From Chloroflexota bacterium (GTDB lineage Bacteria; Chloroflexota; Chloroflexia; Thermomicrobiales; UBA6265): 12,613 nucleotides of DNA. Shown one piece after another: positions 6,076 to 12,613 of the stretch (position 1 is its first letter; every line of letters begins with the position of its first letter). Position numbers and translations under genes: made by a program. The notes under the pieces are model-generated. The model saw nothing but the letters and a program-made list of their open reading frames with translations. It had not been told where the DNA came from and searched no databases. The DNA lies in contig JAFAEX010000247.1 in NCBI GenBank assembly GCA_023423795.1, forward strand, positions 1 to 12,613, in the 5' to 3' direction.

Positions 6076-6144
6076 CCGGTGCAATCGCGCCGTCGGCTCG
6101 CGCACCGGCGGCGGCAGGTCCAGTCCGATAGGCCGGTATTCGTC

Positions 6145-7170
6145 CTACTCGGGCAGCCTCACGACCACCTCGGCCGGGCCGCCGGCGGCGTCCCACGCCG
6201 GGCGCTCCTCGGCGACCACCAGCCCGTCGCGCTCCAGCGACGCGACGACCCCGCGCAGCCACGGCTCGTGCTCAGCCGCGAAATCCTCCCGCAGCCCCGC
6301 GCCCAGATGCGCCAGCGGAATCGACGCGTCCGGCTCCGGCGGCAAGGCGCGCAGGCTGGCGAGCACCCGTCCCCGGTAGTACCGGTCGGACTCCTCGTAG
6401 CGATAGGCCGGCCGCGCACGCTCCCGGCGTTCGATCTCGCGGGCCGCAAGGACGCTCCCGATCCCGGCGCGGGCGCGGCACGAACCGGCAACCGGGCAGC
6501 GATCGCAGGCCGGTTGGCGGGCCGTGCAGATCGTCGCCCCGAGATCCATCAGCGCCTGGTTCCAGACCCAGCCGCCGCCCGGCGGCACGGCATCGCGGGC
6601 GATGCGCTCGACGTGCTTGCCGGCTGCTCCACCGATCCGCTCGCCGGCCTCCGCGCCGACGAACACCCGGCCGATCGCCCGCCGGATGTTGGTATCAAGG
6701 AACGCCTCGTCGCGCTCGAACGCGAAGCAGGCGACCGCCCCGGCGGTGTATGCGCCGACGCCTGGCAAGCCAACCAGCACCGCCGGATCGGACGGCACCT
6801 GCCCATCGTGCTGCTCGACCAGCACCCGCGCGGTGCGGTGGAGGTTGACCACCCTTCGGTATCGCCCGAGGTCGCCCCAGACCCGGATCGCCTCCGCCAG
6901 CGGCGCATCGGCCAGCGAGACCGGCGTCGGAAACCGGCGCAGGAATGTTTCCCAGAACGGGATTGCCCGCGCGACCTGGATCTGTTGCAGCATCACCTCG
7001 GCGACGAGCACCGCCCACGGATCTCGGGTGCGCCGCCACGGCAGGTCGCGCCCTTCAACGGCGAACCACGCCGCGAGGGCTTGCTGCACCGCCGCGAGGT
7101 CGTCTGCCGCAATCGCTGGGTCGTCGCCGGTCTCCTGCTCGTGCGCTGGATGGGCGTTTCGGCGGGGCAT
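6145..7170 (-). CDS. mutY: A/G-specific adenine glycosylase MutY, non-NUDIX C-terminus
   Basis: DNA repair glycosylase that removes adenine mispaired with 8-oxoguanine or guanine; 341 aa, cytoplasmic. Visible features: LPWRRTRDPW (43-52), the catalytic glutamate E58 in AEVMLQQIQV (57-66), the helix-hairpin-helix LVGLPGVGAYTAGAV (132-146), the catalytic aspartate D159 in FLDTNIRR (157-164) and the [4Fe-4S] loop with C215, C222, C225 and C231 (C-x6-C-x2-C-x5-C). The region after the cluster (about 255-341, SDRYYRGRVLASLR...SLERDGLVVAEE) does not resemble the NUDIX-like 8-oxoG domain of E. coli MutY; it looks like the short winged-helix-like tail of actinobacterial MutY. DTN replaces the more usual DGN after F-L. 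ATG 7170 is chosen although the frame is open to 7638: it gives the normal N-terminal length. No Shine-Dalgarno is present, and TACATT 9 nt upstream suggests a leaderless message. Confidence 0.93.
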   Translation of the reverse strand: MPRRNAHPAHEQETGDDPAIAADDLAAVQQALAAWFAVEGRDLPWRRTRDPWAVLVAEVMLQQIQVARAIPFWETFLRRFPTPVSLADAPLAEAIRVWGDLGRYRRVVNLHRTARVLVEQHDGQVPSDPAVLVGLPGVGAYTAGAVACFAFERDEAFLDTNIRRAIGRVFVGAEAGERIGGAAGKHVERIARDAVPPGGGWVWNQALMDLGATICTARQPACDRCPVAGSCRARAGIGSVLAAREIERRERARPAYRYEESDRYYRGRVLASLRALPPEPDASIPLAHLGAGLREDFAAEHEPWLRGVVASLERDGLVVAEERPAWDAAGGPAEVVVRLPE

Positions 7171-7174
7171 AACA

Positions 7175-7186
7175 GAACAAATGTAC
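7175..7186 (-). promoter_or_regulatory. mutY promoter region with SOS-box-like dyad
   Basis: On the minus strand TACATT (7180-7185) is a plausible -10 ending 9 nt before the mutY ATG. It overlaps GAAC-AAAT-GTAC (plus-strand reading), one base off the GAAC-N4-GTTC LexA/SOS-box pattern known from Gram-positives and some Chloroflexota. No clear -35 is seen, and a second -10-like TACGAT lies further upstream (7199-7204, minus strand). The LexA reading is speculative. Confidence 0.25.
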
Positions 7187-7382
7187 CAGATTGGTGCTAT
7201 CGTAGGCAGCGATTCGCGAGCCGGTCCGGCATCCGCGGCGCGATCCAGCCTGCGGCACCGTGCGCCGGTGAAGCCGATTTCTTGCAGATCCCGTCCTCGC
7301 GCGTTGTTTTCCAGCGTGCCCAACGCGCCGGGCGGCCAACCCGGCGCTCCGCCCAGCGATTGCCCCGAGAGGAGGCCCGGCC

Positions 7383-8222
7383 ATGCCCGACGCTCGATCA
7401 GCATCCGGCGACGCGGCAGCGATGCCGTCGAACGAGGCCGTCCGCGCCGCCTGGGACGCCAACGCCGCCTTCTGGGACGAGCGCATGGGCGAAGGCAACA
7501 CGTTCCACCGCCACCTCGTCGGCCCGGCCGCCGAGCGCCTGCTCGACCTGCAACCGGGCGAGCGCGTCGTCGAATTCGCCTGCGGCAACGGCCAGTTCTC
7601 GCGCCGGATGGCCGACCTCGGCGCGACCGTGGTGGCAACGGAACTGAGCGAGCGGATGGTCGAGCGGGCCACGGCGCGCACCGTCGGCCGGCCGGAAATC
7701 GGCGAGCGCATCACCTTCAGCCAACTCGACGCAACCGACCCGGCGGCGCTGGCGGCGTTGCCCGGCGCGCCGTTCGACGCCGCCGTCTGCAACATGGCGA
7801 TCATGGACATGGTCGCGGTCGAACCGCTGTTTCGCGCCATGTCGCAACTGCTACGGCCTGGCGGACGGCTCGTGTTCACCATCATGCACCCGGTGCTGAA
7901 CAACCCCGGCGGCGTCAGCCTGTGCGCCGAGGAGTCCGATGTTGGCGGCGACCTCGTGACCGAATACTCCCTTCGCGTGCGCCGCTACCGGACGACCGGC
8001 GCAACCAGGGGACTGGCGATGGTGGGCCAACCCGTGGCGCAGTGGTACGTCCACCGCACCCTCGCCGACTTATTGGGCGCCGCCTTCGCCGCCGGGCTGG
8101 TGATGGACGGGATCGAGGAACCCTACCTGCCACCCGATCCGGCCGCGAGGACGCTGTCGTGGTCCCGCTTCCGGGAGATCCCGCCGGTGCTCGGCGTCCG
8201 CCTCCGCGTCGCGAACGGGTAG
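7383..8222 (+). CDS. Class I SAM-dependent methyltransferase
   Basis: Predicted soluble methyltransferase of 279 aa with a Rossmann-like class I fold. Motif I is VVEFACGNGQF (63-73). E87 in VVATELSERM is the acidic residue expected to bind the SAM ribose. FSQLDATD (112-119) is the motif for the adenine pocket, FDAAVCNMAIMD (131-142) corresponds to motif IV, and LLRPGGRLVFTIMHP (156-170) is the typical strand after the post-motif helix. The N-terminal WDANAAFWDERMGEGNTFHRHL segment (24-45) resembles ubiquinone/menaquinone-type and generic Methyltransf_11 proteins. The substrate cannot be told from sequence. Start ATG 7383 follows GGAGG at 7371-7375 with 7 nt spacing. It is divergent from mutY, with a 212-bp gap holding candidate promoters but no other gene, and stops 117 bp before the ABC operon. 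Confidence 0.88.
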   Translation: MPDARSASGDAAAMPSNEAVRAAWDANAAFWDERMGEGNTFHRHLVGPAAERLLDLQPGERVVEFACGNGQFSRRMADLGATVVATELSERMVERATARTVGRPEIGERITFSQLDATDPAALAALPGAPFDAAVCNMAIMDMVAVEPLFRAMSQLLRPGGRLVFTIMHPVLNNPGGVSLCAEESDVGGDLVTEYSLRVRRYRTTGATRGLAMVGQPVAQWYVHRTLADLLGAAFAAGLVMDGIEEPYLPPDPAARTLSWSRFREIPPVLGVRLRVANG

Positions 8223-8287
8223 GCGAGCACCCACCGACCCGCCAGTTCCCGTCCAGACCGACGGTGTACGTGCATCCGTGCCGGCGC

Positions 8288-8306
8288 GCCGCGTATCATT
8301 CGCGGC
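8288..8306 (+). promoter_or_regulatory. Candidate promoter/operator of the ABC operon
   Basis: TATCAT at 8294-8299 resembles a -10 box and is framed exactly by a 6-bp dyad, GCCGCG (8288-8293) and CGCGGC (8301-8306). A repressor bound there would cover the -10. There is no good -35. The 117-bp gap (8223-8339) contains nothing else recognisable. Confidence 0.3.
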
Positions 8307-8339
8307 CCGTTCCGGCGATCGACGACGACGCGGGGGACC

Positions 8340-9371
8340 ATGAGCGCCACCCAGACCCGGCCCGCCATCCGCGTGCGCGGCCTGCGCAAGACCTACTCGG
8401 TGCCGGAGCGCGAATCGGGGTTGCGCGCCTCGGTGCGCTCCCTCTGGAGCCGCCGCACCAACGAGGTCGTCGCCGTCGCCGGAATCGAATTCGACGTCGC
8501 CCCCGGCGAGGTCGTCGGCTTCCTCGGCCCGAACGGCGCCGGCAAGACCACCACCCTCAAGATGCTCTCCGGACTCCTCTACCCGACCGGGGGAGAAGCC
8601 GACGTACTCGGCCACGTCCCGTGGCGGCGCGAAAAGGCCTACCTGCGCCAGATGACGCTCGTCATGGGCCAGCGCAACCAACTGGTGTGGGATATTCCGG
8701 TCGCCGACTCGTTCGAACTGAACCAGGCCATCTACCGCATCCCGGACGACGCCTACCGGACCACGTTGAAGGAACTCGACGACCTGCTCGACCTCGGGCC
8801 GCTGCTCACCAAGCCGGTCCGCAACCTCTCGCTCGGCGAGCGGATGAAGTGCGAACTGGCCGGGGCGCTGCTCCACCGCCCGCGCATGCTCTTCCTCGAC
8901 GAACCGACCCTCGGGCTGGACGTCACCGCGCAGCGCCGCATCCGCGCCTTCGTGGCGGCGTACGCCGACCGCCACGAGGCCACCGTCCTGCTCACCAGCC
9001 ACTACATGGCCGACGTCGAGGCGCTCGCCCAGCGGGTGATCGTCATCCACCACGGCGCGCTGCTCTTCGACGGCGCGCTGGCGGCGCTCGTCGAACGCTT
9101 CTCCCCGTTCAAGACGATGACGGTGGATCTGGAACACCCGGCGGCCGACCTCGCCCGCTTCGGCGACGTCGTCTCCAGCGAGGACGGCCGGTTCACGCTG
9201 CGCGTCCCGAAATCCGAAGCCGCGGCGGTGACCGCCCGCCTGCTGGCCGAGTTGCCGGTCATCGACCTGACCGTGACCGACCCGCCGGTGGACGAAGTCA
9301 TCGACCACGTCTTTTCCCAAACCGGCGACGCCGCGCCCGCGCCGGCGGCTGCCGCCGAGATTGCCCCGTGA
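8340..9371 (+). CDS. ABC-2-type exporter ATP-binding protein (COG4586-like)
   Basis: Cytoplasmic ATPase subunit (343 aa) powering the two permeases encoded downstream. Motifs: Walker A GPNGAGKT (63-70), Q-loop near Q111 in LVMGQRNQLVWD, signature LSLGERMKCELA (163-174), Walker B RMLFLDEP with D187 and E188, D-loop LGLD (191-194), and H-loop H221 in LLTSHYMADVE. The MGQRNQLVWDIPV insert and a C-terminal regulatory extension of about 90 residues (254-343, ending in an Ala/Pro tail) fit the uncharacterised COG4586 group, which travels with COG4587 and COG3694 permeases. Start ATG 8340 follows GGGGGA at 8332-8337. The stop overlaps the next start by 4 bases (GTGA), so the two are translationally coupled. 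The cargo is unknown. Confidence 0.93.
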   Translation: MSATQTRPAIRVRGLRKTYSVPERESGLRASVRSLWSRRTNEVVAVAGIEFDVAPGEVVGFLGPNGAGKTTTLKMLSGLLYPTGGEADVLGHVPWRREKAYLRQMTLVMGQRNQLVWDIPVADSFELNQAIYRIPDDAYRTTLKELDDLLDLGPLLTKPVRNLSLGERMKCELAGALLHRPRMLFLDEPTLGLDVTAQRRIRAFVAAYADRHEATVLLTSHYMADVEALAQRVIVIHHGALLFDGALAALVERFSPFKTMTVDLEHPAADLARFGDVVSSEDGRFTLRVPKSEAAAVTARLLAELPVIDLTVTDPPVDEVIDHVFSQTGDAAPAPAAAAEIAP

Positions 9372-10174
9372 GCGACCTGCTCGCCCTTTATCGGGCGCAG
9401 TTCCGCACCACCATCGCCGAGCAGTTCCAGTACCGGGGCGCGCTCGCGATCTGGATGATCGGCCTGGTGCTGGAGCCGGTCATCTACCTCTCGGTCTGGT
9501 CGGCCGTCGCCGCCTCGCAGGGCGGCTCGGTGGACGGCTTCACCGGCCGCGAGTTCGCCGCCTACTTCCTGGCGACGATGATCGTCGATCACGCCACCTT
9601 CACCTGGATCATGTGGGAGTTCGAGTATTGGATCAGGCAGGGCAACCTCTCGCCGTTGCTGCTGCGGCCGGTCCACCCCATCCACCGCCAGATCGCGGTC
9701 AACCTGACGTTCAAACTGCTGACGCTGGCGATCGTGGTGCCCGTCGCGCTGGTGCTGGCGATCCTCTTCCGGCCGTCCTTCGCCGGGGTTCAGGCGTGGA
9801 CCGTCCTGGCCTTCATCCCGGCCCTGCTCATGGCCGTCGCGCTGCGCTACGCGATCGAGTGGACGCTGGCGCTGCTGGCGTTCTGGATCACCCGTGTCAG
9901 CGCGATCAACCAACTCTACTTCGTCGCCTTCCTGTTCCTTTCCGGGCAGGCCGTGCCGCTGCCGCTGCTCCCCGGCCCCGTCGCCGCCGTGGCCGAGTGG
10001 CTGCCCTTCTACCGGATGCTCGGCTTCCCGGTCGAACTGCTGCTCGGCCGCCTGACCCCGGCCGAATTCGCGCTCGGCCTCGTCGCGCAGGCCGGCTGGC
10101 TCGCACTCGTCGTCGTGGTCATGAACGCCCTATGGGCGCGCGGTATCCGGCAATACTCGGCGGTCGGGGCGTGA
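9368..10174 (+). CDS. ABC-2-type exporter permease (COG4587-like)
   Basis: A 268-aa membrane subunit of the ABC exporter. After a short cytoplasmic N-terminus (LYRAQFRTTIAEQFQYRGA) there are about six hydrophobic segments: roughly 22-44, 59-78, 112-135, 141-160, 172-205 (two helices around ITRVSAINQLYF) and 235-255. FEYWIRQGNLSPLLLRPVHPI (about 85-105) is the charged coupling segment usual in this permease family, and GIRQYSAVGA is the usual C-terminus. The start is GTG 9368, overlapping the ATPase stop; the much longer open frame upstream is shadow of other genes. It forms a heteromeric pair with the permease at 10324-11109. Confidence 0.9.
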   Translation: MSDLLALYRAQFRTTIAEQFQYRGALAIWMIGLVLEPVIYLSVWSAVAASQGGSVDGFTGREFAAYFLATMIVDHATFTWIMWEFEYWIRQGNLSPLLLRPVHPIHRQIAVNLTFKLLTLAIVVPVALVLAILFRPSFAGVQAWTVLAFIPALLMAVALRYAIEWTLALLAFWITRVSAINQLYFVAFLFLSGQAVPLPLLPGPVAAVAEWLPFYRMLGFPVELLLGRLTPAEFALGLVAQAGWLALVVVVMNALWARGIRQYSAVGA

Positions 10175-10180
10175 TGGGAG

Positions 10181-10296
10181 CCCGGCCCTGAAGGACCGGG
10201 CTCACGAGAAAAGGACGCTGAAGCGCCCTGACGGCGGGGCCATCCGTAGCGCCCTTCAGGGTGCTTTCCCGGTTAGCCCGGTCCTTCAGGGCCGGG
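10181..10296. repeat. Palindromic element with 22-bp perfect terminal inverted repeats inside the ABC operon
   Basis: The arms 10181-10202 and 10275-10296 are exact reverse complements over 22 bases, and each arm is itself nearly self-complementary (AGCCCGG ... CCGGGCT). The 72-bp interior has a near-palindrome at 10249-10264 (GCGCCCTTCAGGGTGC) and related GCTGAAGCGCCCTGA sequence at 10217-10231, so the CCTGAAGG/CCTTCAGG theme recurs. It begins 6 bp after the first permease's stop and ends 27 bp before the second permease's ATG. It looks like a REP/MITE-type intergenic element. In RNA it would make a strong stem between the two cistrons. Confidence 0.85.
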
Positions 10297-10323
10297 ACAC
10301 GAGCGCGACCGCGAGGAGACTCG

Positions 10324-11109
10324 ATGCACGCACTCCGCCTCCTCTGGATCCACCTCCGGCTCGGCGTCCTCAACGAGTTGCAGTACCGCACCCACCTCTT
10401 CATGCAACTGGCGCAGTCGCTGATCGGGCTGGTCACCGCGCTGTTCGGGCTGGGCGTCGTCTTCTCCAAGACCGACACCCTCGCCGGCTGGTCCCCGACC
10501 GAACTGCTGGCCGTCGTCGGCGTCTACTTCCTCGTCGGCGGCATCACCCAACTCGTCGTCCAGCCGTCGCTGACCCGGTTCATGGAGGACGTGCGGCAGG
10601 GCACGCTCGACTTCACCCTGACCAAGCCGGTGGATTCGCAAGGCCTCGTCAGCATCCGCCGGATCGAGCCGTGGAAACTGATCGACGTCGCCATCGGCGT
10701 CGCCGTGCTGGCCGTCGCGCTGACGCGGCTCGGCGGCAGCATCGGCTGGCGGGAGGCCGCGGCGTTCCTGATCGTCCTGGTTGCCGGGATCGTCATCGTC
10801 TACAGCTTCCTGCTGATCCTCGTCACCTTCGTGTTCTGGTTCGTCCGGCTGGACAACATCCTCGTCATCTTCCAGAGCATGTACGAAGCCGGCCGCTGGC
10901 CGATCACCATCTACCCGACGTGGCTGCGCGGGGCGCTGACCTTCGTCGTGCCCATCGGGTTCGCCATCACCGTCCCGGCGGAAGCGCTCACCGGACGGCT
11001 GACAGGAGCGCTCGTCGCCGGGGCGCTCGCGCTGGCGGTCGCGCTGCCGCTGGCCGCGCGCTGGTTCTGGGGGTTCGGCCTGCGTCACTACTCCGGCGCG
11101 TCGGCCTGA
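10324..11109 (+). CDS. ABC-2-type exporter permease (COG3694/DUF990-like)
   Basis: A 261-aa second membrane subunit. The N-terminus LLWIHLRLGVLNELQYRTHLFMQ is typical of the ABC2_membrane_6 (DUF990) group. It is followed by about six hydrophobic segments, roughly 29-50, 61-78, 118-136, 143-170, 197-218 and 225-245. RFMEDVRQGTLDFTLTKPVDSQ (about 87-108) matches the coupling segment of its partner permease (RQGNLSPLLLRPVHP) in position and character, as expected for paralogous halves of one exporter. WFWGFGLRHYSGASA is the family-like C-terminus. Start ATG 10324 follows GAGGAG at 10313-10318 with 5 nt spacing; the frame is open to 10261, but that part lies in the palindromic element. Because of that element it is the only member of the trio separated by a large gap (149 bp). 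Confidence 0.9.
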   Translation: MHALRLLWIHLRLGVLNELQYRTHLFMQLAQSLIGLVTALFGLGVVFSKTDTLAGWSPTELLAVVGVYFLVGGITQLVVQPSLTRFMEDVRQGTLDFTLTKPVDSQGLVSIRRIEPWKLIDVAIGVAVLAVALTRLGGSIGWREAAAFLIVLVAGIVIVYSFLLILVTFVFWFVRLDNILVIFQSMYEAGRWPITIYPTWLRGALTFVVPIGFAITVPAEALTGRLTGALVAGALALAVALPLAARWFWGFGLRHYSGASA

Positions 11110-11161
11110 TGATTGCGAGAATGCCGGCGGCAATCGGGCAGACGCTCGCGGAGGATTCCCA

Positions 11162-11581
11162 GTGGCGCGACGAGGAACCGTGACCAAGGATGGCCCGTTC
11201 GAACCGGTGCGCTCGGTCGAGGAACTGGAGACCTGGCTGGAAAAGCCCGGCCCGGTCCTGCTCTACCTGCACGACCCGTGGTGCCCGATCAACGCCGCCT
11301 CCTACCGCGAACTCGCGCCGTTCACCGGCCCGATCCCGATCGTGGACGTCTCCACCGGCCGGGCAATAAGCCACTACGTCGAGGACCGCACGGGCATCCG
11401 GCACGAGTCCCCGCAGGCGATCCTGTTCAACGACGGCGAACCGGTCTGGCACGCCTCCCACTACCGGATCACCGGTTTCGCGGTGGCCGACGCGCTCGAC
11501 AAACTGGCCGAATCCGCGAACGGCGGCGGTGGTGAACCCGACACCGCCGAACCGGACGACGCTCCCGCGGCGACGCCGTAG
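11162..11581 (+). CDS. Monothiol bacilliredoxin-like protein (BrxC/YtxJ, DUF2847 family)
   Basis: A 139-aa cytoplasmic thioredoxin-fold protein. The YtxJ/BrxC family fingerprint is clear: LYLHDPWCPINAASYRE (34-50) with a single active-site Cys41, ISHYVEDRTGIRHESPQAILF (69-89) containing the cis-Pro84 loop, and GEPVWHASHYRIT (92-104). In Bacillus, BrxC reduces bacillithiol mixed disulfides (established for that family). Whether this host makes bacillithiol cannot be seen here, and no bsh gene is in the window. The C-terminal 20 residues are a disordered Gly/Asp/Pro/Ala tail. Start GTG 11162 is chosen because GGAGG at 11150-11154 lies 7 nt upstream; GTG 11180 is an in-frame alternative with a closer GAGGA. 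It follows the exporter permease by 52 bp and may share its transcript. Confidence 0.88.
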   Translation: MARRGTVTKDGPFEPVRSVEELETWLEKPGPVLLYLHDPWCPINAASYRELAPFTGPIPIVDVSTGRAISHYVEDRTGIRHESPQAILFNDGEPVWHASHYRITGFAVADALDKLAESANGGGGEPDTAEPDDAPAATP

Positions 11582-11676
11582 GTTCTCTTTCACTCAACTC
11601 AACAGGGCGAATCCGGGCGGTGCTAGATGTCGCCGCCTCGTTCGCCAATCCATTCACCCCATCGCTGGAGCACCGC

Positions 11677-12543
11677 ATGACCGAAGAGCCGCATCGCGTC
11701 ACCAACCGGCTGCTCGGCTACCCGGACGACGCCCGGTTGTTGATCGTCAACGCCGACGACTTCGGGATGTACGAGGACGTCAACGACGGCGTCATCGAGG
11801 CCCTGACCGAGGGGATCGTCTGCTCCACCAGCCTGATGGTCCCGTGCCCCGGCGCGCCGCAGGCGATGACGTGGCTCGGGACGCACCCCGAGGTCTCGTT
11901 CGCCGTCCACCTCTCGATCGTCAACGACATCCCCGGCTACCGCTGGGGCCCGATGGCGCCGCGGGACGCCGTGCCGTCGCTGCTGGCCGAGGACGGCAAC
12001 CTCTACCTCGAGGAGCGGCGCGACGAGATGCTGGCGACGGCGAGACTGGACGAGGTCGAGGCCGAGTTCCGGGCCCAGATCGCGCCGGTGCTGGCGGCGG
12101 GGCTGCGCCCGACCCACCTCGACTGGCATTGCCTGCACAGCGGCGGCCGCACCGACATCTTCGACCTGACACGCAGGTTGGCGAACGAGTTCGGGCTGGC
12201 GCTGCGCGTTGGGCTGCAACCGCACATCGAGCAGGTCCGGCATTCCGGGCTGCCCGCCAACGACCACGACCTGCTCGACAGCTTCAGCATCCCGATCGAC
12301 GCCAAGGCCGATATCTACGCGGACCTGCTCCGCTCCCTGCCGCCCGGCCTCACCGAATGGGCGGTCCACCCGGCCACCGGCACGCCCACTTCGCAGGAGA
12401 TCGACCCGGCCGGCTGGCGCGTCCGCCGCACGGATCTCGATTTCCTCGTCTCCCCCCTCGCCCGCGAGGTCATCGAACGGGAAGGCATCATCCTGCTCGA
12501 TTACCGGCCGCTACAGGCGGTCTGGCAGGAAATATCGCGTTAG
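11677..12543 (+). CDS. ChbG/YdjC-family carbohydrate deacetylase
   Basis: Predicted 288-aa metal-dependent deacetylase of the YdjC/ChbG family (TIM-barrel-like), which in enterobacteria removes acetyl groups from chitooligosaccharides. Motifs: LIVNADDFGMYEDVNDG (22-38) with the D27/D28 pair, VHLS with H78, THLDWHCLHSGG (146-157) with metal-ligand histidines 147 and 151 (and H154), and WAVHPATG with H231. The length is close to the family norm. Start ATG 11677 is preferred over the upstream ATG 11620 because GGAG at 11667-11670 has 6 nt spacing and the extra 19 residues carry no family sequence. The 95-bp gap from the bacilliredoxin-like gene contains no clear terminator, so read-through is possible. 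Substrate by analogy only; many members outside Enterobacteria deacetylate unknown sugars. Confidence 0.9.
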   Translation: MTEEPHRVTNRLLGYPDDARLLIVNADDFGMYEDVNDGVIEALTEGIVCSTSLMVPCPGAPQAMTWLGTHPEVSFAVHLSIVNDIPGYRWGPMAPRDAVPSLLAEDGNLYLEERRDEMLATARLDEVEAEFRAQIAPVLAAGLRPTHLDWHCLHSGGRTDIFDLTRRLANEFGLALRVGLQPHIEQVRHSGLPANDHDLLDSFSIPIDAKADIYADLLRSLPPGLTEWAVHPATGTPTSQEIDPAGWRVRRTDLDFLVSPLAREVIEREGIILLDYRPLQAVWQEISR

Positions 12544-12604
12544 GAGCGATGATTCATACGGCCGATGTGCCGGCTGCCGCCGTCCGTTCGTAGGAGAGGG
12601 ACCT

Positions 12605-12613
12605 GTGCCCTCC
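12605..12613 (+). CDS. Probable start of a further gene (first three codons)
   Basis: GTG at 12605-12607 is preceded by GGAGAGGG (12593-12600) with suitable spacing, and the window ends after two more codons (Pro, Ser). Nothing can be said about the product. The short spacer and the lack of a visible terminator suggest it continues the deacetylase transcription unit. Confidence 0.35.

Larger units (their letters stand above)
5508..6144. other. Repeat-rich intergenic region without a credible gene
   Basis: About 640 bp between the tRNA terminator and the mutY stop codon. Open frames exist on both strands, but they lack ribosome binding sites and their predicted peptides simply read through the repeats. 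It holds, in order, inverted and direct copies of the dispersed repeat also seen at 17-45, a 7-bp tandem repeat, a large inverted-array element of 11-bp units, a 14-bp palindrome and GC-rich hairpins. AT-rich tracts in 5798-6075 stand out sharply from the GC-rich surroundings. Confidence 0.75.

Noticed and set aside
5602..6262. Several overlapping short ORFs on both strands (peptides such as NKRRINTEQIPNK)
   Set aside because: They simply translate the 11-bp-unit arrays and dispersed repeats; no ribosome binding sites, several frames open at once because of the repeat period, and no domain-like sequence.
6079..7647. Plus-strand 522-codon open frame opposite mutY
   Set aside because: MutY on the minus strand has all catalytic and Fe-S motifs; the plus-strand product has no recognisable sequence and no start signal.
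8070..9320. Minus-strand 416-codon open frame opposite the ABC ATPase
   Set aside because: Shadow of the ATPase gene; rich in His, Asp, Arg and Glu from the reverse reading of GC-rich codons.
12549..12593. 14-codon ORF after the deacetylase (MIHTADVPAAAVRS)
   Set aside because: The only GGAG is 2 nt from the ATG, too close to work well, and the peptide has no leader-peptide signature such as repeated regulatory codons.

Overview
The window is a GC-rich bacterial chromosome segment with dense coding on both strands, many GTG/TTG starts and short intergenic gaps. The best taxonomic guess is Chloroflexota, probably Thermomicrobia-like. This rests on the style of the Tat-exported cysteine-rich protein (the leader pattern DRLTRTLAGRLSRRGVIRG followed by a CC-containing six-cysteine module), an actinobacterial/Chloroflexota-like MutY, and a bacilliredoxin-like gene. 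It is an inference from memory of these families, not a computed placement. No phage, plasmid, transposase, CRISPR or secondary-metabolite genes are visible.

Layout. 1-185: leader with a short dispersed repeat. 186-1288: a tightly coupled plus-strand pair, an RNase HI-family protein with an N-terminal coiled-coil extension and an AhpC/TSA-type thiol protein with a WCGAC active site. 1329-3986: three minus-strand genes, which in transcription order are a Tat-exported knottin-like cysteine-rich protein, an alpha/beta hydrolase 23 bp later, and a small two-TM protein. 4185-5357: a divergent plus-strand polytopic membrane protein of unknown function. 5354-5507: a complete tRNA-Val(GAC) unit with promoter, gene with encoded CCA, and intrinsic terminator. 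5508-6144: about 640 bp with no credible gene, holding several dispersed repeats and an unusual AT-rich element (5798-6075) made of inverted arrays of an 11-bp unit. 6145-7170: mutY on the minus strand. 7383-8222: a divergent SAM methyltransferase. 8340-11109: a three-gene ABC-2-type exporter operon (ATPase, permease, permease), interrupted between the two permeases by a palindromic element with 22-bp perfect terminal inverted repeats. 11162-11581: a BrxC/YtxJ-type monothiol bacilliredoxin-like protein. 11677-12543: a ChbG/YdjC-family carbohydrate deacetylase. 12605-end: the probable first codons of one more gene.

How the genes fit together. Most are housekeeping or accessory functions: nucleic-acid maintenance (RNase H, MutY), thiol redox (the Prx-like protein and the bacilliredoxin-like protein), export (the ABC-2 transporter and the Tat protein) and carbohydrate chemistry. 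Only the ABC trio and the RNase H-Prx pair look like firm functional or translational units. The most unusual material is non-coding: the 11-bp-unit inverted-array element next to the tRNA and mutY, and the palindromic insert inside the exporter operon. I do not see a complete novel multi-gene system.
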